A DNA stretch of 64,000 nt from Dioscorea cayenensis subsp. rotundata (taxonomy: Eukaryota > Streptophyta > Magnoliopsida > Dioscoreales > Dioscoreaceae), in assembly GCF_009730915.1 (NCBI RefSeq), contig NW_024086904.1, positions 1 to 64,000 on the forward strand, read 5' to 3'. The position numbers and the translations under genes were made by a program. The notes beneath the pieces were generated by a model. It had not been told where the DNA came from. It saw only the letters and a list, made by a program, of their open reading frames with translations, and searched no databases. Shown here piece after piece: positions 22,013 through 33,343 of this stretch; within the stretch, counting starts at the first letter, position 1; each line of letters starts with the position of its first letter.

Positions 22013-22500
22013 TAGTGATCACTGTCTCAAAGCAAAGTATATTATATATTGTACTTAATCTTCACACCCATTAACTACCTTAAATACCTTAATTAAATTT
22101 AAAGTCTAACCTTAATATTGAAGGAACAAACAAAAGTGATCAACTATAAAAAAAATTATTTATTTTAAAAAAATTGTTTTTATTTTTCATTTTTTGTAGA
22201 GTTTAGACTAGATACAGGAGTTCAGACGTGGTAATCCTTGGCGAATTATATATTATGAGCATTTTCTGAAGGTAATATCCAGATTTGGATTTTTCCATTT
22301 CTTAATTTTTTTTGTAACCTTTAAAAAAAAAGCTTTATTAATAAATAAATAAATAAAAACTCCAAAATAAAAAAATAAAAAACTAAAATCGAACGACCAT
22401 CTTGAACTTCTCTCTTTATTTGTAATAATAAACGATAATAATAATATTACAACTTCAAATTTATTCAAGGAAAGATGAAGCCCATAATCAAACTCCCATG
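22012..22500. other. 3' flank of the DIR unit
   Basis: AT-rich. 22040-22095 (TACTTAATCTTCACACCCATT) is repeated at about 30635-30665 next to another DIR copy, so it is part of the duplicated unit. An AATAAA signal for the DIR gene lies at 22460-22465 on the minus strand. Confidence 0.55.
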
Positions 22501-22521
22501 ATCGATTATCACAGTCGTTAC

Positions 22522-23088
22522 TTATTCATAATAGAAAATAGTAACCTTATACTCAACTATAAAACCATAACTAGTAGTGTTCGCGACTGTACGTAAATAA
22601 GCAAACCCACGTGCCAACCTAAACTTTCCGCGGCCACCAACAATAGCTATTTCTCTTTCTGCTTCCATTATAGGGTTTCTTGACAACACACTAAAAGAAC
22701 TACCAGCAAAACGACCGGAAGTGAACCCAAAATCCAAGATAAACACAAGCAAGGACTTGTCCCGCCCTGCAGACACAACAAGTCCCTGTGCTTCTCCTAA
22801 GACCTTTGAGTTTGGGTCTTGTCTTTCAGTGAAAGGTGTATCAAAGGCATACACTGCCCCAAATGGAATAAGACTAGAGGCATTTACTGTGGTGCCTTCA
22901 GGCTTGGCAACCAATACAACAGGGGGGTCGTCTCCGGTGACTCTTTCTTGGTTGTAGAAGATGAAGCTTGCCATCTTCTCTTTGCCGAAGAAGTGTGCAT
23001 GGCCTTGGGAAACTAGGGTTAGAACAAAGAGAAGCATAAGAAGAAGAATAAGAAGGTGGTTTACGTTATTCATTCTCAACTTGTTCAT
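22522..23088 (-). CDS. Dirigent protein, subfamily B, 188 aa, intact
   Basis: Single-exon frame. Residues 1-31 form a signal peptide (LLILLLMLLFVLTLVSQGHA), so a secreted product is predicted. Dirigent (PF03018-type) landmarks: FIFYNQER at 42-49, PFGAVYAFDTPFTERQDPNS at 75-94, GEAQGLVV 98-105, FTSGRFAGSSFSVLSRNP 122-139, IAIVGGRGKFRLARGFA 147-163 and VEYKVTIFYY at the end. Known of the family: DIRs have no oxidase activity of their own and guide coupling of phenoxy radicals in the apoplast. Here the usual FHD is NQE and the usual DDP is DTP, so the product may differ from that of classical DIRs. N-glycosylation sequons are at NASS 69 and NTTS 170. TATAAATA lies at 23139-23146. Start at 23088; a second in-frame Met lies at codon 6. 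Confidence 0.9.
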   Translation of the reverse strand: MNKLRMNNVNHLLILLLMLLFVLTLVSQGHAHFFGKEKMASFIFYNQERVTGDDPPVVLVAKPEGTTVNASSLIPFGAVYAFDTPFTERQDPNSKVLGEAQGLVVSAGRDKSLLVFILDFGFTSGRFAGSSFSVLSRNPIMEAEREIAIVGGRGKFRLARGFAYLRTVANTTSYGFIVEYKVTIFYYE

Positions 23089-23138
23089 CTTAATATCTCT
23101 CTATAATTCTTTGCCCTTGGTCATGTTATTATTCGTCT

Positions 23139-23146
23139 TATTTATA
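23139..23146 (-). promoter_or_regulatory. TATA box of the 22.5-kb DIR gene
   Basis: TATAAATA on the minus strand, about 51 bp upstream of the ATG, which fits a 20-30-nt leader. The same position relative to ATG is TATA-like in the other subfamily-B copies. Confidence 0.6.
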
Positions 23147-23259
23147 GTGGAAGAAGTGGGGTTTGTTTTATATGGAAAAGTACGGCGTTTCTTATTGAGT
23201 TGGTTGTCTATTGTTGTCCTTTGTCAAATGGTACCCGCTGTGGTTGGATAGGATTGTTG

Positions 23260-24965
23260 TTATTAGAAGAGTATTAAGTCAAATAAAATTAGTTGTCGTT
23301 GTAGATAAAGTAATAAAAAAACAATAATTTAATCCTTATAATTCAAAAATACTCCCCGTAAACACTTTTTGTATAAAAAAGTCTTCAACATTAATTAATT
23401 TAGCCTAAGCTACGGGTGATTAGAAGTGAGATTAGAACATGGGTTTCTAGGATGTTCTGAACAACCTAGGACATTCTGATTCCTCAAAGGTTACTCTACA
23501 TTCATGTAATTTACTTCCAAAAGCAAAGAAGATCAAATTTTTTTTTTAATCTGGGGTTGTCAAAATTATTTTAGTGTAGAAATATAGTATAACAGTATGC
23601 AGTATTATAGGAGGAGTCATACCATGCAATATTGTACAAACCCGATGATTCATGTATGCCGGAGGCGATTTACAATAGTGAGGTTACCGTGTATGATACA
23701 TTATTTTGGGTGCATGTGAAAGGCCATCATTGCTCTCCATATTAGACCACTCCACATGTATGTTAGAGTCCTAATTAGGGGTTATACAATAATTTGCACA
23801 TACACCTTCATACTTGTTTGTTTCTTTGACAGTGTTTGTTCCATTTGTTAAAATATATAAATATATATATATATATTTATATAAATATAATACGTCAATT
23901 ATGGATATTCGTAGATCGTCCATAGTTGACGACAGTGACAATGGAAGAGAGGTAGAAAAAAACTGGTAGTGGGTCGGTGTTTAGTGACAATGGGAGAGAG
24001 AGAAAAAAACTGGCAGTGAGTGGGTGTTGGGTTTTATATAACTTTGTCATGATAGTAGAAATCAGTTTTGACAGCTGAGATTGATTAAATTAGTGTTATG
24101 ATCACGATCACGCAGCCCCATATATATATATATCAAAATGATTATAATTTTGAAGAGCATGTAAGTAGTAGTAGGTGCTTGATCGAGAACTCTTTTTAAA
24201 ATAATATGCTGCTAAAAAATCATATGTGTATATCTTCTAAATAATGAATTATATTTTTAGTTGAGTTTTTCCTTGCTCTATTGATAATCTCCCTCATCTA
24301 GAACTTATCCCTTCGATGCTTGAAATATTTTAGAGGCCACAGGCAACGACTTGTTGAATGAAAATTCTATAAATATTCAACAATTTAAAAAATATTAATT
24401 TACAAAAATGTGATTATACCATCTTAATAACAAGAGGTTGGTATTTAACTTCTCTACTAAAAGTTTTGACTTTTTTCCTTAATATACTCGTGCAATCCTT
24501 TTTAAAAAAATATTAAATAATTGTGATTATTGAGGACTTTTATTTATTCTAATTTTTATATCTCCGCATGGTTGTAATTTTGCTCATATATTTTTGCTTA
24601 TCAAAGAGATTTATATATATACACAATGTATTGTATTTGCCAATAAGTAATATATGATCCAAGTCAATTTATTATTTACTTGGTTGAAGTAATTTAGTCA
24701 AAATTTAATACTTATGTTTTTATCTTTTGAGAAACACATGCATTCATATTTATTGTATTTGCCAATCAAAAATATAAATATAGAATGACCCTAATAATCT
24801 TAACTGTTTTCCTTTTTAATTTATAAATAAATAAAATGAGATTGCTCCAACCACTGAGAATGAACGTGACCGGTGAATGCTCAGAGAATATCTCTCTATC
24901 TAGTTGAATACTATATTGTATTTTATAATAATGATGATGATAATTAAATGTACCTTTTCTACTTC
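23260..24965. other. AT-rich DIR-unit flank, no gene
   Basis: No open frame of interest. 24640-24870 (TGTATTTGCCAATMAAAAATATA, GCTYCAACCACYGAGA) resembles 43960-44080, and 24300-24400 recalls 54170-54240. These are copies of the same far-upstream segment of the duplicated DIR unit. Confidence 0.5.
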
Positions 24966-24969
24966 TTGA

Positions 24970-25720
24970 ACATTTTTTTTTTCTTAATAAAAGTTGGTGC
25001 AACTACTTTATTCAAGTAGACTGAAAATAGTACAAGTTGAAATAAAACAAAACAACAAAAACACACCAAACAAGAACAAAGAACAAAGAAAAGCAAAGAA
25101 AATAAGAACAAGGACCGAAAAAGGATAGAAGTTCATCACCGGTGATGCACTTCTAACAACCACAAAAAAGAACTAACAGAAGAAAAAGACAAGAAAAGTC
25201 ACACAGCTAAGTGAACGAAGTTTGCCAGAAAGAGACAAAGGTCTACTCATGCTGGCGGGTGGGGGGATCACTCCTGAGATGGTTCTGTGATACTAGAAAG
25301 CTCAACCTGTCGCTCGTTCTGGAAGATCAACGAGCGCTTGAGATTCTGAATTGAGTCGTTAGGAAGTTGTTGGTGTGGATCTCTAGTTGCAGAAAGCTAG
25401 GCATGAAACAAGTATAATTTTGATAATAACTGAATGTAATGGCAAAACATGGAAGTTAAATATACGATTGTTTCTTTCAAGCTATATGTTCTAGAAAATT
25501 GCTTTTGAAAGAAGATCCCAAAGAGCTCAAAACGGAGCATCTATGGATGATATCCAAAATGTCCAAACCTCTAAAATTGATTAAAATTGGGAAAGTAGAT
25601 TTAGGGTTTGTCAAAAGAATGCCCAAATGCGCATTGTAAAATCACACCTTAGAAGAAGGTGATCTGCTGTTTCAGACCTTTTGTAGTTGATCATATTTTT
25701 AATCATCACTAAACTAACAT
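24970..25720 (-). mobile_element. LINE 3'-end-like fragment
   Basis: On the minus strand the segment ends GAATAAAGTAGTTGCACCA, a short stem-loop (AGTTG-CAC-CAACT), and a poly(A) tract (plus-strand T run at about 24974-24984). The interior at 25020-25390 is A-rich on the plus strand, with mixed coding-like sequence to about 25720. No reverse transcriptase motif could be read. The tail plus hairpin is the main evidence for a 5'-truncated LINE. Confidence 0.4.
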
Positions 25721-27600
25721 TTTAATGAGAACGGAGAGAAAATATTAAAAAGAACTTAAATCAATTTTACATCTATGATAGATGAACTCCCTACACAATT
25801 AATGTTATCAGTAAATAATATGATTAATTCTTTTTTTTAAATAATAGATTACACACTAGGGTTGCATGTATACATGCAGAAGCGTACGTATAGATATATA
25901 AATTTGAATCACACACCCTCAAACAATTTGTTATCCCTATCCACTTTTTTTTTATATAGATGCACATATTAATTATCAATAATAAAAAAACATTCATATA
26001 TATTACACTCAACAACAGCGCCAGCAAACGTTGCATTCAAATACTAATTAGTATATATATTATGATCATATATAATATCATCATCATCAGGATTTGAGGA
26101 AACAAAAGAGTAGGAATTGATATTGATTGAATAACGTAAACGCTCTGTTGTGAAGAGAATGGAGAGCGCGGGAATTTCTCTGGCGCCAAATGAATTGAAT
26201 GGGAGAAGATTAGAGAAGAAGATTGGACCTGATGGCATCTCCGGTGATCTCTCCGGCGATCAGACAGGAGGGAAGCCTTTCCCACTTTATCTTGTTGTTT
26301 TCCGTTGTAGATCGCTCCGATCTATAGTTCTGTGAGCTCATTTACTGTTTTCTTGCATTCATTCTAGTTACTGGTAGCTGTGTTGGAGAATGAGGTTATC
26401 TTTTTCATTCGAATGTGATTTCTTGGTGATTGCTATTAGATCTACTGTTTTTTTGTGCCATTGTTGCATGAATTGAAGTGAATTTGCAATTCCATAGTAG
26501 ATCTATTGTTGATTGATTACTCAGAGAAGTATTAGTTGATTGGAGACTGGAAATTCTTCATCATATTGATAAATCGAGTGGTGATTGAATTAATTCATTA
26601 CACGCTCTTACAAATAAGATCCACTAACGCCAAAGTATTACCTTGAGGAAAATTTTCAATGCAAATAATAGGAAACATTAATTTTACAAAATCCATTTAT
26701 TAAAAGTGATTATGAAATTGCATAATTAACTTTTAAGAAAAAAGGGTCATGCAACATATATACATATCATACAACTAGGTGTGAGTAGGATAAATTAAAT
26801 AGCATGTCTTAAAGAACCATGGAAAGTTATTTCTCTGAATGTAAGTAAGGCTATCAAGCATATTATATATTCAAAACAAAAACCTAATAAATAATGGGTT
26901 GTATTTTGGCACAAAATCTAGGATTTTACTGCTATACCTGTGATTAATTAAGTTGAAGAATTCTGCACTTTGATAATTCCCCCAAAATTGAATGTTTTTA
27001 ATTAAAAGGAAAATTTTATTGTGATAGATATGATTTTCATATATTTTTATTTTTTAGAGTCTGTGTCAAGATGATGGTATTAATGTTTTCTTTATAAATT
27101 TATTTACAGGATACATGAATTAATTGTTTAAATCAAAACTAAACACACATATTAGTAATCTACAAAAGGTGGCAAAGAATTAAGACATATATATATGTTA
27201 CGTACGTATACAGATAGGTTCAAAAAAAATATTTTCAAAACAAACACCCCATTAATATACAACTTCCTATAGCATAAAAATCTTTATTAATCAATTTTTA
27301 TCAAGCATTCAAATGATGCAACAACCATTCAGTCAAGAGGGTCCAAATGACATACTATTTTGTCAAGAGGGTCCAAATGACATACTATTTCACCTTTAGC
27401 TAGCATATATATTATTAAAAAAAATCTAAATTTTTTATTATTTCATAATGAAAAACGGTAAACATGTCACTCAATCAAAACATGAGCATTCAGGAAGTGT
27501 ATCTAATTAAAGTCAAGTAAAGCTTGACCGTGCATGCATGTGTGTGGATTAATGGAAAGCATTACTTAGCATGGACCAAAAAAACAAAAAAGCGTAAAAG
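25720..27600. other. Intergenic; one orphan exon-like segment
   Basis: AT-rich except for 26140-26340, a GC-richer segment with a 61-codon open frame on the plus strand (MESAGISLAPNELNGRRLEK...) followed by GT-rich and T-rich intron-like sequence. It looks like a first exon with splice donor, but no second exon is recognised. 27332-27390 is a near-perfect 30-bp tandem duplication (GTCAAGAGGGTCCAAATGAC unit). Confidence 0.4.
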
Positions 27601-27607
27601 AGAACAC

Positions 27608-27638
27608 CAAGGTTTCCATCCATTGATCTCCTCTTCAT
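27608..27638 (-). pseudogene. Dirigent 5' relic, subfamily A (start codon region and promoter)
   Basis: The minus strand reads MKRRSMDGNL, matching the MQRRSMYGNL and MERRSMYGNL starts at 58.2 and 61.3 kb, and then stops matching. The upstream flank to about 27740 (TAGCTAGCTAGCATGCCC, then TTTTATAGGGTTGG holding a TATAAAA on the minus strand) is the same as that of the other subfamily-A genes. The body of the gene is gone. Confidence 0.6.
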
Positions 27639-28134
27639 TATCTTTCTAAATCTTTTAACTGATTGGTCTCTCTTGTGTTGTGTTGACGGGTGTTTAGCTA
27701 GCTAGCTAGCATGCCCTGATTTTATAGGGTTGGAAATATAATATTTTGGGGGTGAGAGAAACGTACGGCATATTCAATATTAATTTAATTATATAATTTC
27801 GTCATTTTCTGTATCTATATTATTTTTCATTTAAACTCTTAAAAAATTAAAATTTTACTCAACAAATGAAACAGTTGGCATTGGAAACTCATTAAGACTA
27901 ACTAAATTTTAAAATCCTTTTATTATTATTTTTATTTGATGTGTGGAAACATTATTATTTTAAATTTAAATCAATCATATTTTATCATATTTTTTAAAAG
28001 AACTGTCTTTTATATTTCTAAATAAATAGAACAAGATTGTTGATAATATCAACTTAACATGAGCTAGGGGTTGTATCTTAGCATTAATCGAATCATATTC
28101 GTTTTAAAAGGAAAATCTTACTAAATTGATTATA

Positions 28135-28330
28135 ATTTTTTTTTTTTGAATAATAGACGCCGAGCGTCTTTTTTTATGAATATAAACAGTATTAAACAGT
28201 ACTAGAACCCGGATGTACAGTATATTTACAGTATGAAAATAGTATAGAAATCCCGGGGTGAGCGATTGTATGAAACGATGACGTGAAACACTTTGATGTA
28301 CATGCATTGAGTCTATCCAATGGTTGACAA
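28135..28330 (-). mobile_element. SINE-like element, copy 1
   Basis: The minus strand starts GTCAACCATTGGATAGACTC and ends with an AGACGCTCGGCGTCT hairpin followed by ATTATTC and poly(A) (plus-strand T12 at about 28138-28149). The central ACAGTACTAGAACCCGGATGT (plus) is shared with the 45.6-kb copy. The B-box region present in that copy is deleted here. Confidence 0.45.
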
Positions 28331-28489
28331 ATTGATTATAATTTGTGGGCAAATTAATAACATTAGAAAAATTCCTTAGTAAAAATTGATGAACCTCCTA
28401 TCAATAATATAAAAAAAAATTGAGGATTTATTATCAATAAATTTTAAACAAGGTGACCAAATGGAGAGCATTGGCTTTTTTGACTTTTC

Positions 28490-29230
28490 AATTTTTAATG
28501 CCAAAGGACCACTATGATACAGTGAGTTATTTTCGGGTATATTTATATACAACCCTAATATTGTGTTGAAAGTCCAGAGAATTCCCCATTCATGACCTTT
28601 GTAAATGTTTTAAGAGCAAATTATTTTTAGTTCAAAGTTCCTGAACCTCTTTTCTTCCAACGTTTTTCAAAATATTTTCAGAAAATTATTTGTATTTAAT
28701 CTAAAACCAATATGGACTTGTATTAAAAAAAACAACATTTAAAAAACATAGATATAAAAACATAAAACACTAGCCATAAGCATCCATGTTTGTTAAACTT
28801 GAGCCAGTCTAGGCACATTGCTATAGTTAGCGGGACCTAGGCCTCATATACGTAGAGAACCGAAAATGTCATCTGCAGATGTGAGAGCGCGAGAGGGGAA
28901 AGAGATAGAGAAAGAACAGGTTGAGTGAGCTCAGGAGTCAGGAGTTATTTTAATATTTTATTTATCCAGGGAGCGGGAATAGTTGGACGTTGATTCAACC
29001 GCCTCAGGGACATGCATAGATTCAAATTTATGCACGTTACTTGAAGATGAGTATATATATAATCAAAATCTGATATTGTGTAATCTTCTTCTTTGTGAAT
29101 AGTCCCACATTGGTAAATGACCAAAAAATTCACATGAATGCATACATTTTCTTCTTTGCTTTCTTGAATTATTCTTTTGGGCCTGTGATGGGCGAAATCG
29201 GTTTTATTGCGGTTTCAAATGTGTTGAAGA
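28490..29230. repeat. Segmental duplication block, copy 1
   Basis: Matches 32440-32945 in order: TTTTAAGAGCAAATTATTTTT, TTCCAACGTTTT, AAAACCAATATRGACTTGTA, CACTAGCCATAAGCATCCAT and TCCYACRTTGGTA. It lies upstream of the DIR pseudogenes at 31 and 34 kb in the minus sense of the neighbouring unit, so it is part of the duplicated cluster unit. No coding capacity. Confidence 0.7.
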
Positions 29231-30620
29231 ATAAAACCAGATCAAAGGGGAAAACAAATCAATGCAATCACACAAACACGAGATTTAACGAGATTTGACA
29301 GAATATGTGTTAGTGTAACAAGCCAACAGAAACAATAAAATGGCAAGCTAAGTCGTCACAGGGATTTCATCGAACACCTTGCGTACTTTATAGAAACACC
29401 TTGTTATGCACCTAAGTTTACAAGCTTCTAGATGACAAAAATACTTGATAGATATAGCTAACCGGAATAATCAATGTCCAAGAAAACAACCAACATATTA
29501 AAGAACATCATGTGTGCCGTATTGACATCAACCATAACCATCCAAAAGAGCAAAAAAAGGGAAGAACCATTAGAAAGCAAATAGATGAATGCAGAATAAG
29601 CATGGCAAAATAAATACCAATCAACAGTTAACACGAAGATTTACGTGGAAAATGTTAGAGTAAAGAAAGAAAAAAGTACACAGATTATAAGAGGAATGCA
29701 AAGACTTCTTTGAATTGATTCTTTGAATTGATTGCAGATTCTATTTTTCACTGAATACAACAACATATATATATATATATAATGAAGATGACACCGTTTC
29801 ATGCAAAGAATGAAACTTACAACAATGTGACACGTAACAATAACTACCCATTAATAAAACAAGGTAACCATGCATGTAACCATGATAACTACCTCCACGT
29901 TGGATGCCACCGATTCATCATCTTCAATCAACTTCAACAGAAAACTCTTGCAGGAAAAATTAAGGGAGGCAGTGAGGCGATCAATCAACTGTAGAGATGA
30001 AGCAATACAAGGTGGGAGTGAACAACAATGGGGAGGCTCCAAATCCCTAATCCCTTTCACAAAAAAGATTTATTTGAAGCACTCAATTCTTCTCCTTCAT
30101 CTCCCAATTCCTAGCTCTATTAAGAAGCCAAAAACTGCCAACCTCTCAGTCTCAGATTGAAAGACGGTAATTAAAATTACAGTTATTCAGACAACCACCA
30201 AGGTATTAAATATTACAAACAACCCATTTTCCAACCTACTATATATCTAGGCAAACTTTGGGTGAAAAATGAAGCTAAAGATCACAGTATGCCTATGTCC
30301 TCGGGAGCTATAGCTTCTCTTATTCAAAAATTAAGATTACATATTATATATATATACCCTATCCGGTGTATTTTTACCAAAATATCACTATATAGTATTG
30401 CGGGGGTGTTGCCCCTGCACCCCTACACATCTCCGCTCCTACACTACATTACTCCGGCATCTGCTCCGTTCGACAAAATGTCACTTATTCATTATTAAAA
30501 ACAATAACATTAATTATACATTTTTATTTTTATTTTTTCATTTTTTTTTTTTTTTGGTAACATTGGACTCAAGTAATAGCATTAACAACCAGTTGACCTT
30601 GGGATGGTGCAGCAAATTAT
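29230..30620. other. Unidentified sequence absent from the sister duplication
   Basis: This 1.4 kb has no clear counterpart between the matching blocks of the 32.4-33.1-kb copy. It includes ACACGAAGATTTACGTGGAA, a phrase common in plant LTR retrotransposons, an (AT)n at about 29766-29782, and short open frames (29782-29994, 29870-30160) without motifs. Probably a decayed transposon, family not determined. Confidence 0.35.
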
Positions 30621-30960
30621 CATACTTAACTTACTATACTTAATCTTCCCACCCATTTACCTACCTTAAATAATCATACCGTACTTTAGATAATAATCCT
30701 TTTCCAATTGCCATGAACACTTCATAAAATTAATATTATAATTTAATTTTTCTATTTCTTAGATACCAGCCAACTGTTTTTAATAAAAAAAACACAAATA
30801 TTTATTAAAAAAACTCCAAGAGAAATAAGAAGCCAAATCCAAACAACCATTTGACAATCTCAATCATTCAGACCAAAAAACAATAACATTTTTATAGCAT
30901 TGAATTTATTCAAGAAAACAAGAAACACAATTAAACTCTCATGATCATCACACTTATCAA

Positions 30961-31519
30961 TTATTCATAGTGAAAAATAGTAACATTATATTCAACAATA
31001 ACAACACTTGAAGTAGCATTCATATAATTTGTATGTAGATTAGCAAATCCACGTGCCATCCTAAACTTCCCACGGCCACCAACAATAGCAAGTTCCCTAT
31101 CTGTTTCCAATATTGGGTTTCTTGACAATACACTAATAGAACTACCATTGAACTCACAGGAAGTAAACTCAAAGTCCGCCATGAACACAAGCATGGTCTT
31201 GTCCTGCCCTGCAGACACCGAAAGTCCTTGTACTTGTCCTACCACCTTTGAGTTTGGGTCTTGTCCTTCAGTCAATGGTGTATCAAGGACATAAACTACC
31301 CCAAATGGTGCAAGATTAGAGGCATTGACTACGGTGTCTTTGGGCTTGGCAACCAACACTGCAGTAGGGTGGTCTCCGTTGAGGTTTTTCTTGGTAGAAG
31401 AAGTGGAGGTGTGTTATCTTCTCTTTGCCTAAGGAGTAATGCGCATGGCCTTGTGAAATTATGGTTAGAACAAAGAGGAGAAGAAGAGGGATTACATCAT
31501 TCATTCTTTTGTTGTTCAT
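30961..31519 (-). pseudogene. Dirigent pseudogene, subfamily B (single frameshift)
   Basis: MNNKRMNDVIPLLLLFVLTI (signal peptide), SLGKEKITHLHFFYQEK, then one extra base in the AAAAACC stretch (about 31383-31391) shifts the frame. The rest is intact: MLVAKPKDTVVNASNLAPFG, YVLDTPLTEGQDPNSKVVGQ, FTSCEFNGSSISVLSRNP, LAIVGGRGKFRMARGFANLH and VEYNVTIFHYE. Gly of FTSGEF is Cys. A TATATA lies at about 31571-31578. Apart from the single indel it is a complete gene. A sequencing or assembly error cannot be excluded. Confidence 0.88.
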
Positions 31520-31599
31520 CTTATCTCTCTAATCCTTTGCCTTTGGCTTTGGTCATGCTTAACTCCCTTGTCTTATATATGGTGAAGGAAATGAATAGC

Positions 31600-33340
31600 T
31601 TAATGCAAGGGTAGGGGAGTTTTTCTTCTGTAGCCGGTGCAATGTATGGATCATTTGCCAAGTGGCGCCAACCATGTTGGAATACATATTTTGTTATAGA
31701 ACAAAGAAGTCAATGGCTGATGGTTGGTATTGGGCACTTGCAATAAAATAATATAAAAAAATACTTATTCTGACTCCTCAATTATATAAATAGAGATTAG
31801 TTTTGTGGCACTTGCACTATTAGGGTAAACTATTGAGTATATAAAAATATTCATTCTAATCCTCAATTATATAATTTTAAAAACTTAATTTTGTGTGAAC
31901 TCAAAAAATGAACTCTATACTTTTATAACGTTGGTGGATGCAAACAATATTAGATAGAGGAATAGAACGGGTGAATAAATTTATATAGTTTACTTAGATA
32001 AAATGAATATATTTTATTAGAGATTATTAATCACTTTAAATATATATGATGATTTATCATTATAATATGTATACCCTTTAAATAATGAAATTTATATTAT
32101 TTTTACTCGAGTTCCCTGTCCCTTGTCTATAACCCCGCCTCATCTTGCACATCTTAATATTGTGCTGAAAGAATTTTAAGAACCACAAATTGAAATCTTC
32201 TAATTATATATATTCAAAATTTTGGAGAGCGTCACTCATATTTTATTCCTTTCTATTAATAAAGATTGAGAGTCCAGCGCTTGTCCATTATTTTTTAAAA
32301 ATAATAGCAAATAAATATGATTATGTAATATATATTTATTTTAACTTTGGCATCCTCGAGATGTTGAATTTCTTTTGCTTAGTATAGGCATGCATGTTTG
32401 CTCACCCTTTAACTCTGAACGTCTTCAATCCAAAAAGGTTTTTTATGTTTTGCTGGAAGTCCACAGCATGGCCTTCTCATGAGGCTTTCTATATGTTTTA
32501 AGAGCAAATTATTTTTTCATACATTTTTTTTTTTTTGAATAATAGACGACAAGCGCCCTTTTTCATGCAAATTTGATGAACCATTTTTATTTTCCAACGT
32601 TTTCAAAATATTTTTAAAAAATTATTTGTGTTTAATATAAAACCAATATAGACTTGTATTAAAAATACAATATTTAAAAAAGCCAATGAAAACACTAAAG
32701 CATTAGCCATATGCATCCATGATGTTGTTGAAACTATGGCTATGGGTAGGACGGAGGCATCTTGCCTTACTATAGCAAATCTAAGCTTGTGTTTCCTTTA
32801 CCTCTTCATAATAGTCCTACGTTGGTATTAGCTAAAAATCTCCCATGAGATATACATACTTTTCTTTGCTTTTTTAGTTTTTGCGCTTGGTGATTGGGCT
32901 ATGGTCTGTTCGTTTTATGGCAGTTTGAATGCCGCCCATTAATTTACCAATAAAAACAGCCAACGTATTCTTTGTTCTTATCTTTAAAAAATATAAAATT
33001 AGCAACATTAACAACAACACATAAGTCATAACATTTGAATGTCCTTTAAGCTCTAATTTCTTATTGAAAAGGTAACATTGCTATTAACAATATGTGAACT
33101 TTTGTAATAATCCTCCTCCAATTGCCATGAACACTTCCTGCAATTAATAATAAATTTTGTTTTTTCTTTCTTGTTATAAACTCTCTTTTATAAAAAATAC
33201 AAACATTTTAAAAAAGTCAAACAACCATACAACGATCTGAGCAATCTCAGGTGTTCACGAAAATATGTATTTATTATAGCATTGAATTTGTTCAAAACAA
33301 AACATACATAATCAAAGATCATGAACATTACATTCATATT
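31600..33340. repeat. DIR-unit flanks including segmental duplication block, copy 2
   Basis: 31780-32170 resembles 34490-34880 and 53760-54140. 32160-32400 (GAACCACAAATTGAAATCTT...TTCTATTAATAAAGATTGA) resembles 42830-43095. 32440-32945 is the second copy of the 28490-29230 block. 33110-33160 (CAATTGCCATGAACACTTC) resembles 30705-30730. A truncated SINE-like 3' tail lies at 32525-32566. No gene. Confidence 0.65.
32525..32566 (-). mobile_element. SINE-like 3' tail, truncated copy
   Basis: T-run plus GAATAATAGACGACAAGCGC on the plus strand matches the 3' ends of the 28.1- and 45.6-kb elements. Only about 40 bp are present. Confidence 0.4.
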
Positions 33341-33343
33341 TAA

